Positions 24,834 to 33,188 of a DNA stretch of 64,000 nucleotides are shown piece after piece. This DNA is from an uncultured Oscillospiraceae bacterium (lineage in GTDB: Bacteria > Bacillota > Clostridia > Oscillospirales > Ruminococcaceae): NCBI GenBank assembly GCA_934481385.1, contig CAKSPD010000004.1:62001-126000 (forward strand), written 5' to 3'. Numbering within the stretch: the stretch's first letter is position 1; every line of letters starts with the position of its first letter. The notes under the pieces were generated by a model. That model saw only the letters and a list, made by a program, of their open reading frames with translations, was not told the origin of the DNA and made no database searches. A program made the position numbers and the translations under genes.

Positions 24834-26759
24834 ATGCTTATAAATCTTACGGATATAAATAAATTCTATAACGGGAATCAGGTGCTTAAAAATATAAATC
24901 TTACTATTGATGAATCTGATAAAATAGGACTTGTAGGTGTCAACGGCTGTGGAAAGTCAACGCTTATAAAAATTATTACCGGAAAAACTGAACCTGACCG
25001 TTTTACTGAACGTGACGGAATAGTTTCAACGGCATCTAAGACTACAATCGGTTATCTTGAACAGATGGGCGGTCTTGACAGCGAAAGCACTGTGATTGAT
25101 GAAATGAAAAAAGTTTTTTCAGATATAACAGATGCAATCGGGAGAATGAGAGAAATTGAAGTTAAAATGTCAGAGGGCGATAATTCATATGATGAGGAAT
25201 ATCACAGGCTTTCATCGTGGGTTGAAGCAAATGACGGATATAATACTGATTTTAAAATAAAGATGATTTTAAACGGTATGGGTTTTACTGAAAATGAACT
25301 TGAAAGAACTGTTTCGGGATTCAGCGGAGGAGAAAAAACACGCCTTGCAATTGCAAAACTTCTCCTTGAAGAACCGAATATTCTTATTCTTGATGAACCT
25401 ACCAATCACCTTGATTTTAAAACTATTATGTGGCTTGAAGATTATCTGAAATCATATAAGGGTGCTGTACTTGTTGTATCTCATGACAGATTTTTCCTTG
25501 ACAGAGTGTGTACATCGATATGTGAAATTGACAGGGGAATCCTTACACGCTATAAGGGAAATTATTCAGCTTTCGTGAAACTTAAAGATGAAGCTGTTGC
25601 ACGTCAGGAAAAAGAATATGAACTCCAGCAGAAAGAAATTGCAAAAATGGAAGATTATGTTGCAAAAAATCTTGTAAGGGCATCTACTTCAAAAAGTGCA
25701 AAAAGCCGTATAAAAGCTCTCGATAAAATGGAACGTATTGAAAAACCGGTAACTTATACAAAATCCGCAAAAATAAGATTTACTTATTCTTTTGAACCGC
25801 CTGTTGATGTTCTTTCTGTAAAGAATATTGATATTTCAGTGGGTGAGGGAAGTAAGAGAAAAACACTCCTTGATGAAATTTCCTTCAGTGTAAGACGTGG
25901 TGACAAAGTCGGAATTATCGGTGACAACGGAATAGGAAAATCAACACTTCTTAAAATCATTCAGGAAAAAATCAGCCACAAAGGACTTGTACGCTGGAAC
26001 TCAAATATAAAAATTTCATATTTTGAACAGGAAAGCACTAATCTCAACAAGGTTCTGACTGTTATGGAGGAACTTCATCACCGTTATCCCTCTATGACTG
26101 AACTGGAAATAAGAAATATTCTTGCACAGGTACGCCTTACCGGTGAAAATGTTTTCAAGGAAACAGGTGTTATAAGCGGTGGCGAACGTGCAAAGCTTTG
26201 TTTTGCAATTATGATGCTTGAACACGGAAACGTTCTTATTCTTGATGAACCTACAAATCACCTTGATTTGTCGTCAAAGGACGCTATTGAACAGGCTCTT
26301 GAAGAATATACGGGAACAATTATTTTTGTATCACACGACAGATACCTTTTAAGCAAGATTGCCACACGCATTATTGAGCTTAAAGCAGACGGATATGAAG
26401 TTTATGAAAATAACTTTGCAAAATATCTTGATATTCTTAAACAGCGTCAGGAAGAAGAAAAACGCAGAACTGATGCTGAAAAGCTTGAAAAGGCTCAGAC
26501 TGCTATGCGTGAAAAATCTGCTGTTGCATATAAATCCAAACAGCAGAGAAGTGCTGAGGCTGAAAGACGTAAAAAAATCAAATCCCTTGAAACTGAAATC
26601 GATACACTCCAGAATCAGCTTGATTTGCTTAATGAGGAAATCACAAAGCCTGAAATTTTTTCCGATTATGAAACTATGAATCAGAAATGTTCCGAAATAG
26701 ACAGGATTAAAACCCTTATAGATGAAAAATTCGATATGCTTATTGAACTTGATATATAG
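24834..26759 (+). CDS. ABC-F family ATPase
   Basis: 641 residues: two ABC domains without membrane segments. Walker A GVNGCGKST (about 35-43) pairs with SGGEKTRLA and DEPTNHLD; Walker A GDNGIGKST pairs with SGGERAKL and DEPTNHLD. A charged linker (about 245-310) separates the domains and a coiled-coil tail occupies about 540-641. Length and coiled coil fit the YdiF branch. ABC-F proteins act on ribosomes by E-site binding to relieve stalling; some give antibiotic protection, but the sequence does not show which. TGAGG ribosome binding site. Confidence 0.92.
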   Translation: MLINLTDINKFYNGNQVLKNINLTIDESDKIGLVGVNGCGKSTLIKIITGKTEPDRFTERDGIVSTASKTTIGYLEQMGGLDSESTVIDEMKKVFSDITDAIGRMREIEVKMSEGDNSYDEEYHRLSSWVEANDGYNTDFKIKMILNGMGFTENELERTVSGFSGGEKTRLAIAKLLLEEPNILILDEPTNHLDFKTIMWLEDYLKSYKGAVLVVSHDRFFLDRVCTSICEIDRGILTRYKGNYSAFVKLKDEAVARQEKEYELQQKEIAKMEDYVAKNLVRASTSKSAKSRIKALDKMERIEKPVTYTKSAKIRFTYSFEPPVDVLSVKNIDISVGEGSKRKTLLDEISFSVRRGDKVGIIGDNGIGKSTLLKIIQEKISHKGLVRWNSNIKISYFEQESTNLNKVLTVMEELHHRYPSMTELEIRNILAQVRLTGENVFKETGVISGGERAKLCFAIMMLEHGNVLILDEPTNHLDLSSKDAIEQALEEYTGTIIFVSHDRYLLSKIATRIIELKADGYEVYENNFAKYLDILKQRQEEEKRRTDAEKLEKAQTAMREKSAVAYKSKQQRSAEAERRKKIKSLETEIDTLQNQLDLLNEEITKPEIFSDYETMNQKCSEIDRIKTLIDEKFDMLIELDI

Positions 26760-26838
26760 AATATGCACAAAAAACACGGTTTTTATTTGTAAAATTGGTT
26801 GAATTAACAGTTTTATGATTTTATTTTATCTGTTTTTA

Positions 26839-26867
26839 TTGAAATCATAATAATTATGTGTTATAAT
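26839..26867 (+). promoter_or_regulatory. Promoter of the SCIFF gene
   Basis: TTGAAA (26839-26844), a 17-base spacer and TATAAT (26862-26867), 50 bases before the peptide start. Confidence 0.7.
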
Positions 26868-26917
26868 ATCCTTTAAGCAGATTCTCTGTATTAATGTTCT
26901 TCGGAGGTGACTTTTTT

Positions 26918-27055
26918 ATGAAGCATATTATGACTATCAACAAGGCTAATCTCAAGGAGTCAGCAGTTAAGGGTGGCTGTGGCAAGTGTCAGGCATCATG
27001 TCAGTCTGCATGCAAAACATCATGCACAGTAGCTAACCAGAAGTGCGAAAGATAA
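26918..27055 (+). CDS. scfA: SCIFF precursor peptide (six cysteines in forty-five residues)
   Basis: Exactly 45 residues. It begins MKHIMTINKANLKE and has six cysteines in the C-terminal part (GGCGKCQASC, SACKTSC, QKCER). This is the SCIFF ribosomal peptide family, near-universal in Clostridia, in which a radical SAM enzyme links Cys sulfur to nearby residues (ranthipeptide/thioether type). CGGAGGTGA ribosome binding site. The maturase gene starts 99 bases downstream past a weak hairpin. The biological role of the mature product is not established. Confidence 0.96.
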   Translation: MKHIMTINKANLKESAVKGGCGKCQASCQSACKTSCTVANQKCER

Positions 27056-27089
27056 GCTCTGATTTTCTTTAAGATTCAAGTCCATCAGG

Positions 27090-27120
27090 GGCAACATTTT
27101 TTAATGTTGCCTCAATTTTC
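27090..27120 (+). terminator. Weak terminator/attenuator between SCIFF and its maturase
   Basis: Arms GGCAACATT (27090-27098) and AATGTTGCC (27103-27111), then only a modest T-rich stretch. It probably lets part of the transcription read into the maturase, giving more peptide than enzyme. Confidence 0.6.
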
Positions 27121-27154
27121 ATTTATTTATATATTTCTGAAAGGCTGATTTGAT

Positions 27155-28525
27155 ATGATACACAAATATAAACTTGGCGGATTTAATATAGTTCTCGATG
27201 TAAACAGCGGAGGCGTTCACATTGTTGACGATTTAACTTATGATATGCTTGATAACATTGAACCTCCGTTCAGTGAAGAATGTCCTGAAGATGTTGTTAA
27301 AAAGCTTTCAAGATTTTATTCCCCTGAGGATATTAAAACCTGTTATACTGAAGTTACTGAACTTTATAATGATAAAATCCTTTTTTCAGAGGACGATTAT
27401 GAAAAGTATGCAGATTATTCAGTAATATCTCCTGTAAAGGCTATGTGTCTGCTTATATCTCAGGACTGTAATTTAAGATGTGAATACTGCTTTGCTGAAA
27501 CAGGTGATTTCGGTATGGGCAGAAAGCTTATGACCTTTGAAACAGGTAAAAAGGCTATTGATTTTCTTCTTAAAATGTCTGCTAACCGTGAAAATCTTGA
27601 ACTCGATTTCTTCGGCGGAGAACCTCTCATGAATTTCGGTGTCGTAAAGCAGGTTGTTGAATATGCCCGCTCAAAAGAAAAGGAATATAACAAGAAATTC
27701 AGATTTACCATAACTACAAACGGAATGTTGCTTGATGATGATAAAATCGATTTCATAAACAGGGAAATGTCAAACGTTGTTCTTTCTGTTGACGGCAGAA
27801 AAGAAGTAAACGACAGAGTGAGAAAACGTGTTGACGGTACAGGCTGTTATGACAGAATTATGCCTAAATTCCGCAACCTTGTTGAAAAAAGAGGAGATAA
27901 GGAATATTATGTGAGAGGTACTTTCACAAAATATAACCTTGATTTTTCAGAAGATGTTTTTGACCTCTATCATCAGGGATTTGACCAGATTTCCGTTGAA
28001 CCTGTTGTAAGCGATTCAAAAGAAAAATATGCTATAACTGAAAAGGAAATTCCTGAAATTTTCAGCGAATACGAAAGACTTGCTGAAAGAATACTTGAAA
28101 GCCGTAAAAATGGTGAAAAGTTCAATTTCTTCCATTTTATGCTTGACCTTGACCAAGGCCCTTGTGCTATAAAGCGTCTTAGAGGCTGTGGTGCAGGAAA
28201 TGAATATGTCGCAATAAATCCTGATGGCGATATATATCCATGTCATCAGTTTGTCGGCATTGAAGATTATAAAATGGGTAATCTTGATGATGATACATTC
28301 AATTATGATATAAAGAAGGAATTTGCATCATGTCATGTTTATTCAAAGCCTGAATGTAAACAGTGCTGGGCAAAATTCTATTGCAGTGGTGGTTGCAATG
28401 CAAATAATTATCAGTATATGGGTGATATTCATAAAGCTCACAAACTTTCATGTCAGCTTCAGAAAAAGCGTCTTGAATGTGCAATAATGCTTAAAGCATA
28501 TGAATTCTGCGGAAAAAGCGAATAA
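27155..28525 (+). CDS. scfB: SCIFF maturase, radical SAM/SPASM protein
   Basis: 456 residues. The N-terminal part (about 1-90) is a peptide-recognition-like region (HKYKLGGFNIVLDVNSGGVH). The radical SAM cluster cysteines are C105, C109 and C112 in CNLRCEYC, with GGEPLMNF following. The C-terminal SPASM domain contains CAIKRLRGCGAGN, YPCHQF, CKQCWAKFYCSGGC and a final C. Full length for ScfB/CteB enzymes. It installs thioether links in the SCIFF peptide just upstream. A strong terminator follows. Confidence 0.95.
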   Translation: MIHKYKLGGFNIVLDVNSGGVHIVDDLTYDMLDNIEPPFSEECPEDVVKKLSRFYSPEDIKTCYTEVTELYNDKILFSEDDYEKYADYSVISPVKAMCLLISQDCNLRCEYCFAETGDFGMGRKLMTFETGKKAIDFLLKMSANRENLELDFFGGEPLMNFGVVKQVVEYARSKEKEYNKKFRFTITTNGMLLDDDKIDFINREMSNVVLSVDGRKEVNDRVRKRVDGTGCYDRIMPKFRNLVEKRGDKEYYVRGTFTKYNLDFSEDVFDLYHQGFDQISVEPVVSDSKEKYAITEKEIPEIFSEYERLAERILESRKNGEKFNFFHFMLDLDQGPCAIKRLRGCGAGNEYVAINPDGDIYPCHQFVGIEDYKMGNLDDDTFNYDIKKEFASCHVYSKPECKQCWAKFYCSGGCNANNYQYMGDIHKAHKLSCQLQKKRLECAIMLKAYEFCGKSE

Positions 28526-28532
28526 AATCAAA

Positions 28533-28568
28533 GGCAGTTCAGAAAAAAATCTGAACTGCCGTTTTTTT
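28533..28568. terminator. Terminator between scfB and the convergent LysR gene
   Basis: Arms GGCAGTTCAG (28533-28542) and CTGAACTGCC (28551-28560) with an A-rich loop and a T run on the right. It can serve both directions. Confidence 0.88.
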
Positions 28569-29496
28569 AATCTTCCTGATATTTTTTGTTTGCCTTATAG
28601 ACCTGCTCCATAAATTCACGTTCAGGATTAGTGAGCTTATGACCTTTTCTGTATACGAGAACATCTTTATACATTCTTGAATTTGATTTGCACTGAATCT
28701 GTACAAGATGATGTTTGTCAAGAAGTGGCTGAGGTATCGGAGATACCCACATAAAAGTGTTCGGGTCATTTTCAAGAACTACAAACTGGCTTGCACGTTC
28801 AAAAAGAAAAATTCTCTTGTCAACAGTTTCAGAGAATTCCGCTTTCAGCACATCTGTCTGGGAGAGTGAGGGAACGTATGAATCAGAATGTGTTATTTCT
28901 ATATAATCCGAAAGGCTTTCAAATGTTATTTCATTCATCTGTGCGAGGGGGCTGTCCTTTGAAGTTATCAGGACATAATTAAATTCCGTTATAGTTTCGT
29001 GTGCAAGTTTTTTTTCGTTGAAAAGTGCCTTGAAGTATTTATCAAAAAGTGCCTGAAAGCGTATAATTCCGAGATTGCATTCATTTGTTATCAGGCTGTT
29101 TATTGTCTGCATTGAATTTGTTTCCTTATAGAATATCGTTGCAGGGAGGTCACGGTTGATTTTTTTTGAAAATTCTGCAAGAGCATATGAAATATAGCTT
29201 GCTCTCGGAACACATACAGATAATTTCTGTCTGCCCTTTTTACCCTTTTTGTAGATATTTTCAAGTTCGTCAACCTGAGAAGTGATTTTTCTTGCATATT
29301 CAAGAAATTCCTCACCTTCCGTAGTAGTTATGATACCCTTTGAAGTACGGCGGAATATTTTTATTCCCAGATTATCTTCAAGTTCTTTTATGGCACGGCT
29401 TAAATTAGGCTGTCCCATATAGAGAACTTCAGCAGCTCTGCTTATTGATTTTGTACGGTCTATTTCCACTGCATATTTAAGATGAAGAAGATTCAT
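28567..29496 (-). CDS. LysR-family transcriptional regulator
   Basis: 309 residues. The N-terminal winged helix-turn-helix reads LKYAVEIDRTKSISRAAEVLYMGQPNLSRAI (given in parts: SISRAAEVLY, QPNLSRAIKELE). The effector-binding domain follows from about 90. The ligand is unknown. The start at 29496 has AGGAGG upstream. It is encoded 23 bases after the U32-like gene on the same strand and may control that gene or the adaptor scaffoldin upstream; this is inference. Confidence 0.92.
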   Translation of the reverse strand: MNLLHLKYAVEIDRTKSISRAAEVLYMGQPNLSRAIKELEDNLGIKIFRRTSKGIITTTEGEEFLEYARKITSQVDELENIYKKGKKGRQKLSVCVPRASYISYALAEFSKKINRDLPATIFYKETNSMQTINSLITNECNLGIIRFQALFDKYFKALFNEKKLAHETITEFNYVLITSKDSPLAQMNEITFESLSDYIEITHSDSYVPSLSQTDVLKAEFSETVDKRIFLFERASQFVVLENDPNTFMWVSPIPQPLLDKHHLVQIQCKSNSRMYKDVLVYRKGHKLTNPEREFMEQVYKANKKYQED

Positions 29497-29519
29497 TTTT
29501 CCGCCTCCTCTGGAAAAAA

Positions 29520-30482
29520 TCAGCCGTCAATTTTTATAATTCCGTTTCTTTCAAGATTATAAAGCAACATAAAACGTGCCTCATCACGGCATTCCGGTTT
29601 TACAAGATAGTACATATAACATTCAATAAGATACATTCTGCTTGCAGTTCTGCCCTCGATTTTGAACTGATTGAATCCCATAGGCAGATATTTATTGAAT
29701 ATTAAATCAGGGCTTATATGATGTGAAAGCTTTTTGCTGTCAAAGATTGTTTTTCCTCCTGACGGACATTTGATATTTTTGACTACTGTGAAATCCGAAT
29801 AGTCAGACATATTGAACGGTTTATTCGGGTGATTTTTAAGATGATTGCAGTATGCAATCTGCTGGAGTCCTACCTGATAATATTCTTCGCTTCTGAAAGG
29901 ACATTTCGGAACACAGCAGGAATTTATAAGAAGTTCACATTTTTCCTTATGCGGAAGTTTTTCAAGAATATCAAATTTGTTGTTCAGGTCATAATCAAGA
30001 ACTACAACACTGTAATCCTTATTAAGTTCGTTTTCAAGTTCAGGAATATCAAGTATTCTCTTGCAGGTTGAGCTTGTTATTTTATAGTTCGGATAGTTTT
30101 TTCTGATATATTCTTCAAGAAGCGGTGAAAATACGATTACCTCATTAAGACCGTTATCTGCAAGACGCATTACCATATTGCAGAATTTGTCATTGAGATG
30201 TTCTTTTTTCAGTGCGGGATTTGTGAAAGTAAATCTTAACGGAATACCTTTGCTGTTAAAGGCTGAAAGGATATTTTTTACATATGTTTCATCACAGGTT
30301 GCACCGCCTACTGTTCTTCCGCCGTTCCAGAGTGACGGCGGAAATACTCCATAGAATGAGGCAATTTCGATATTGTCATAAAAATATTCCGGCATGTTTT
30401 TCATCATACTCAGAAGAATAAGATTCAGTTTTGCGTGATGTGTGAAATCAGGCAGATGAAATCTTGCTTTTAGTTCGGACAT
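29520..30482 (-). CDS. U32-like TIM-barrel protein, function unknown
   Basis: 320 residues. The late motif NQFKIEGRTASRMYL resembles the KIEGR signature of U32 peptidase-like proteins. A cysteine group (SSTCKRI, INSCCVPKCPFR, YCNHL, KCPSGG) could hold a metal centre as in UbiU/UbiV and RlhA relatives. The common U32 signature SGRC is absent, so the family call is tentative. Start has AAGGAG 9 bases upstream. It sits between the adaptor scaffoldin gene and the LysR regulator on the same strand. Confidence 0.55.
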   Translation of the reverse strand: MSELKARFHLPDFTHHAKLNLILLSMMKNMPEYFYDNIEIASFYGVFPPSLWNGGRTVGGATCDETYVKNILSAFNSKGIPLRFTFTNPALKKEHLNDKFCNMVMRLADNGLNEVIVFSPLLEEYIRKNYPNYKITSSTCKRILDIPELENELNKDYSVVVLDYDLNNKFDILEKLPHKEKCELLINSCCVPKCPFRSEEYYQVGLQQIAYCNHLKNHPNKPFNMSDYSDFTVVKNIKCPSGGKTIFDSKKLSHHISPDLIFNKYLPMGFNQFKIEGRTASRMYLIECYMYYLVKPECRDEARFMLLYNLERNGIIKIDG

Positions 30483-30508
30483 TTTTTCTGTTCTCCTTAT
30501 AATAATAT

Positions 30509-31342
30509 TTAAAATTCAGTGATAGTTCCTGCAATATACTGCTGAACAGCAAGTGCATCGCTTGCGTCTATGCCGTCCCCTCTTGAATGAACATCAGCAT
30601 TTGCGATTCCCTGTTCTGAAAGAGAATTTGTTTTTGAGTCGCTTACATATGATGCTATTGCTACAACATCAGCAATATCAACAGAATTATCATTGTTTGC
30701 ATCGCCCATAAGTGTAGGAGAAAGTCCCACAACTATTGAGCAGTCCTGAGATGTTTTGAAAGCGTGTTCCTGCATTGATAAATTATTTTCACAGTCAGTG
30801 AACTGGTCAGTGTCAAGAAACCAGAAATTTATTTTATATTCGTCGCCTGCCTGTGCATCATCAGGAACAGTCATATTTATTTCAATGACAGTGCCGTCCT
30901 TTCCGGTATCTTTATCTGAAAAAGCAGCAACAAATATACAGTTCTGCTGTCGTGAAACATACGGTGAAATATCGGGAACGTGGGGATTATCTTTAACAAT
31001 ATGGCTGTTTATATCTTCACCGGTTCTTGAATATACACTGCATGTATTTATATCACTTACAGCATCACCGCTTGAATAATATACAGAACCGTCATCTTCA
31101 CCGTCAGGAATAAGCTTTGCATCATAATTGAAATGTATTCCGAATGTACTCCATTCGCTTTTCCCTGATATTTCATAAGATATGCGGACGGTTTCACCTG
31201 CGACAGCTTTATATCTTTCCTGACCGTTTGCTCTTAGTCTTAAAACAGGACTTCCGGAAGCTTGTGTATTCAGTTCAGGGAACACAACGGCTTCTGTTGC
31301 AACGATAAGCGGTATTATATATATAAGTTTTTTTAATTTCAT
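30509..31342 (-). CDS. Cohesin-dockerin adaptor scaffoldin (ScaC-like)
   Basis: 277 residues from ATG at 31342, with GAGGTG upstream; a frame reaching 31408 has no site. Signal peptide about 1-28. Residues about 32-195 look like a cohesin: AGETVRISYEI, STFGIHFNYDAKLIPD, FVAAFSDKDTGKDGTVIEINMTVPDDAQAGDEY (in parts). The dockerin at about 208-275 has GDANNDNSVDIADVV and NADVHSRGDGIDASDAL. One cohesin plus one dockerin is the ScaC adaptor architecture of R. flavefaciens, which changes the specificity of a scaffold site. The cohesin call rests on pattern, not alignment. Confidence 0.7.
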   Translation of the reverse strand: MKLKKLIYIIPLIVATEAVVFPELNTQASGSPVLRLRANGQERYKAVAGETVRISYEISGKSEWSTFGIHFNYDAKLIPDGEDDGSVYYSSGDAVSDINTCSVYSRTGEDINSHIVKDNPHVPDISPYVSRQQNCIFVAAFSDKDTGKDGTVIEINMTVPDDAQAGDEYKINFWFLDTDQFTDCENNLSMQEHAFKTSQDCSIVVGLSPTLMGDANNDNSVDIADVVAIASYVSDSKTNSLSEQGIANADVHSRGDGIDASDALAVQQYIAGTITEF

Positions 31343-31376
31343 AAAGATACACCTCAGTCTGAATTTTATTACTTTA

Positions 31377-31405
31377 ATTATATCATGTAAAATTTGTTTT
31401 GTCCA
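31377..31405 (-). promoter_or_regulatory. Promoter of the adaptor scaffoldin gene
   Basis: On the minus strand TGGACA (31405-31400), a 17-base spacer and TATAAT (31382-31377). It is back-to-back with the tepA promoter. Confidence 0.55.
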
Positions 31406-31427
31406 CAAAAAATACCGATAATTTTTG

Positions 31428-31456
31428 TTGACTTTAATCCAAAAAAAGTTTATAAT
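31428..31456 (+). promoter_or_regulatory. Promoter of tepA
   Basis: TTGACT (31428-31433), a 17-base spacer and TATAAT (31451-31456), about 75 bases before the start. Confidence 0.7.
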
Positions 31457-31529
31457 AAAATGTATATATTATCTGTTTTTCCGCATAATGAATTCTGTGA
31501 GAAATATTTATCGGTAAAAGGAGATATAT

Positions 31530-32285
31530 ATGAAAACAAATCAGGATAATCAGGATTTTTTTACTATGCCTGAAGAAAATCAGAATAATGATGATTCACA
31601 GAACAGTGCAGAACAGCGTAATGATGAGGCAGAGCTTATTGAAAAAATGGGAGAGGTTGTTTCCCAGAATTCAAAACATCTTATACACTGCCTTAACATA
31701 ATAGGTCAGGTTGAAGGTCACTATATTCTTTCTTCACAGAACAAGACAACAAAATATGAACATGTTATTCCCGCACTTATTGCAATAGAACAGGACAGAA
31801 GTATTGAGGGACTTATAATTATACTGAATACAGTGGGCGGTGATGTTGAAGCAGGTCTTGCTATTGCGGAACTTATTGCCGGTATGAAAACTCCTACCGT
31901 TTCTCTTGTTGTGGGCGGAGGTCATTCAATAGGAGTTCCGCTTGCTGTCAGTGCGAAATGTTCATTTATAGTTCCGTCAGCATCTATGACCATTCACCCC
32001 GTAAGAATGAACGGGACTGTTCTCGGAGTTCCGCAGACTCTCTCTTATTTTGAAAAAATGCAGGACAGAATAGTTAATTTTGTCGTTTCAAACAGCAGTA
32101 TCTCTGAAGAAACTTTCAGGAAACTTCTTATGAACACAAGTGAGCTTGTTATGGACGTGGGAAGTGTTGTTGAGGGAAAAGAGGCTGTTGAAATCGGTCT
32201 TATAGACAGACTCGGCGGACTCAGTGATGCTGTTGAATGTCTTTATGAAATGATTGAAAATTCTGAAAGGCGTTATTCTGATTAA
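31530..32285 (+). CDS. tepA: ClpP-fold serine protease, TepA type
   Basis: 251 residues. An acidic, Asn/Gln-rich N-terminal tail (1-40) precedes a ClpP/crotonase-like core. The oxyanion/nucleophile motif is [14 protein letters not shown], with the histidine in MTIHPVRM and a downstream Asp. TepA (translocation-enhancing protein) degrades signal peptides or aids secretion in Bacillus. The N-terminal tail is longer than usual. AAAGGAGA ribosome binding site. uppP follows after 25 bases. Confidence 0.85.
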   Translation: MKTNQDNQDFFTMPEENQNNDDSQNSAEQRNDEAELIEKMGEVVSQNSKHLIHCLNIIGQVEGHYILSSQNKTTKYEHVIPALIAIEQDRSIEGLIIILNTVGGDVEAGLAIAELIAGMKTPTVSLVVGGGHSIGVPLAVSAKCSFIVPSASMTIHPVRMNGTVLGVPQTLSYFEKMQDRIVNFVVSNSSISEETFRKLLMNTSELVMDVGSVVEGKEAVEIGLIDRLGGLSDAVECLYEMIENSERRYSD

Positions 32286-32310
32286 TCATCTATTTTTACG
32301 GAGGATTATT

Positions 32311-33156
32311 ATGGAATTTTTAGATGCAGTCATTCAGGGTATTATTCAGGGACTTACAGAGTTCCTGCCGGTATCAAGTTCCGGTCACCTTGCACTCTAT
32401 CAGCACTATTTCGGAAAATCTGAGGACAGTTCCGGATTGTTTTTCTCAGCTATTCTTCATCTCGGAACTCTCCTCGCAACATTCCTTGCATTCAGAACAG
32501 AAATATGGGCTTTGATTAAGGAATTTTTCTCAATGATTGGCGATTTGTTCAAAGGAAAACTCTTTAAGACAAAGATGAATCCTGAAAGACGTATGATTGT
32601 TATGCTTATTCTCTCATGTCTTGTACTTGTGCCGTTTGTCCCGCTGAAAAGTACCATTGAAATGGTATCAGAAAAGTATATGATAGTTCTCGGCTGTCTG
32701 TTTTTATATACTTCTGTTATACTTTATCTTTCAGACAGATGCACAAAGGGTAAAAAATCAGAGGCAGATATTACTCCTAAAAATGCCCTTACTGTCGGAC
32801 TTTTTCAGGCTATTGCACTTTTCCCCGGTGTATCACGTTCAGGCTCTACAATTTCAAGCGGTCTTTTCTGCGGATTTTCAAGGGAATTTGCTGTAAGATA
32901 TTCATTTATTCTCGGAATACCTACTATTCTTGCAGGCTGTCTGCTTGAAGTAAAGGACGCTGTTGAGGCATCTGAATCTATGGGAAACTTTGCTGTTTAT
33001 GCTGTCGGATTTGTTGTTTCTGCAATTGTCGGAATATGTGCCATTAAAATGGTAAACTGGATTGTAAAATCCGATAAGTTCACTGTCTTTTCAATATATA
33101 CACTTCTCCTCGGTCTTGGAATAATAGGCTATGAGGTTTTTAAAAGAATTGCATAA
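32311..33156 (+). CDS. uppP: Undecaprenyl-diphosphatase
   Basis: 281 residues from ATG at 32311, which has CGGAGGA 6 bases upstream; the longer frame to 32254 overlaps tepA. About eight membrane segments. The BacA/UppP signatures EFLPVSSSGHL (near residue 17) and FPGVSRSGSTI (near 170) are present. It recycles undecaprenyl pyrophosphate for cell wall synthesis and can confer bacitracin resistance when overproduced. The translocase gene follows after 32 bases. Confidence 0.95.
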   Translation: MEFLDAVIQGIIQGLTEFLPVSSSGHLALYQHYFGKSEDSSGLFFSAILHLGTLLATFLAFRTEIWALIKEFFSMIGDLFKGKLFKTKMNPERRMIVMLILSCLVLVPFVPLKSTIEMVSEKYMIVLGCLFLYTSVILYLSDRCTKGKKSEADITPKNALTVGLFQAIALFPGVSRSGSTISSGLFCGFSREFAVRYSFILGIPTILAGCLLEVKDAVEASESMGNFAVYAVGFVVSAIVGICAIKMVNWIVKSDKFTVFSIYTLLLGLGIIGYEVFKRIA

Positions 33157-33188
33157 TACTTTAATTTACATATAGAGAGGGTTTCAAA

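Noticed and set aside
26349..26777. 142-codon antisense frame at the ABC-F 3' end
   Set aside because: Phe/Lys-rich shadow of the coiled-coil coding region, no start signals.
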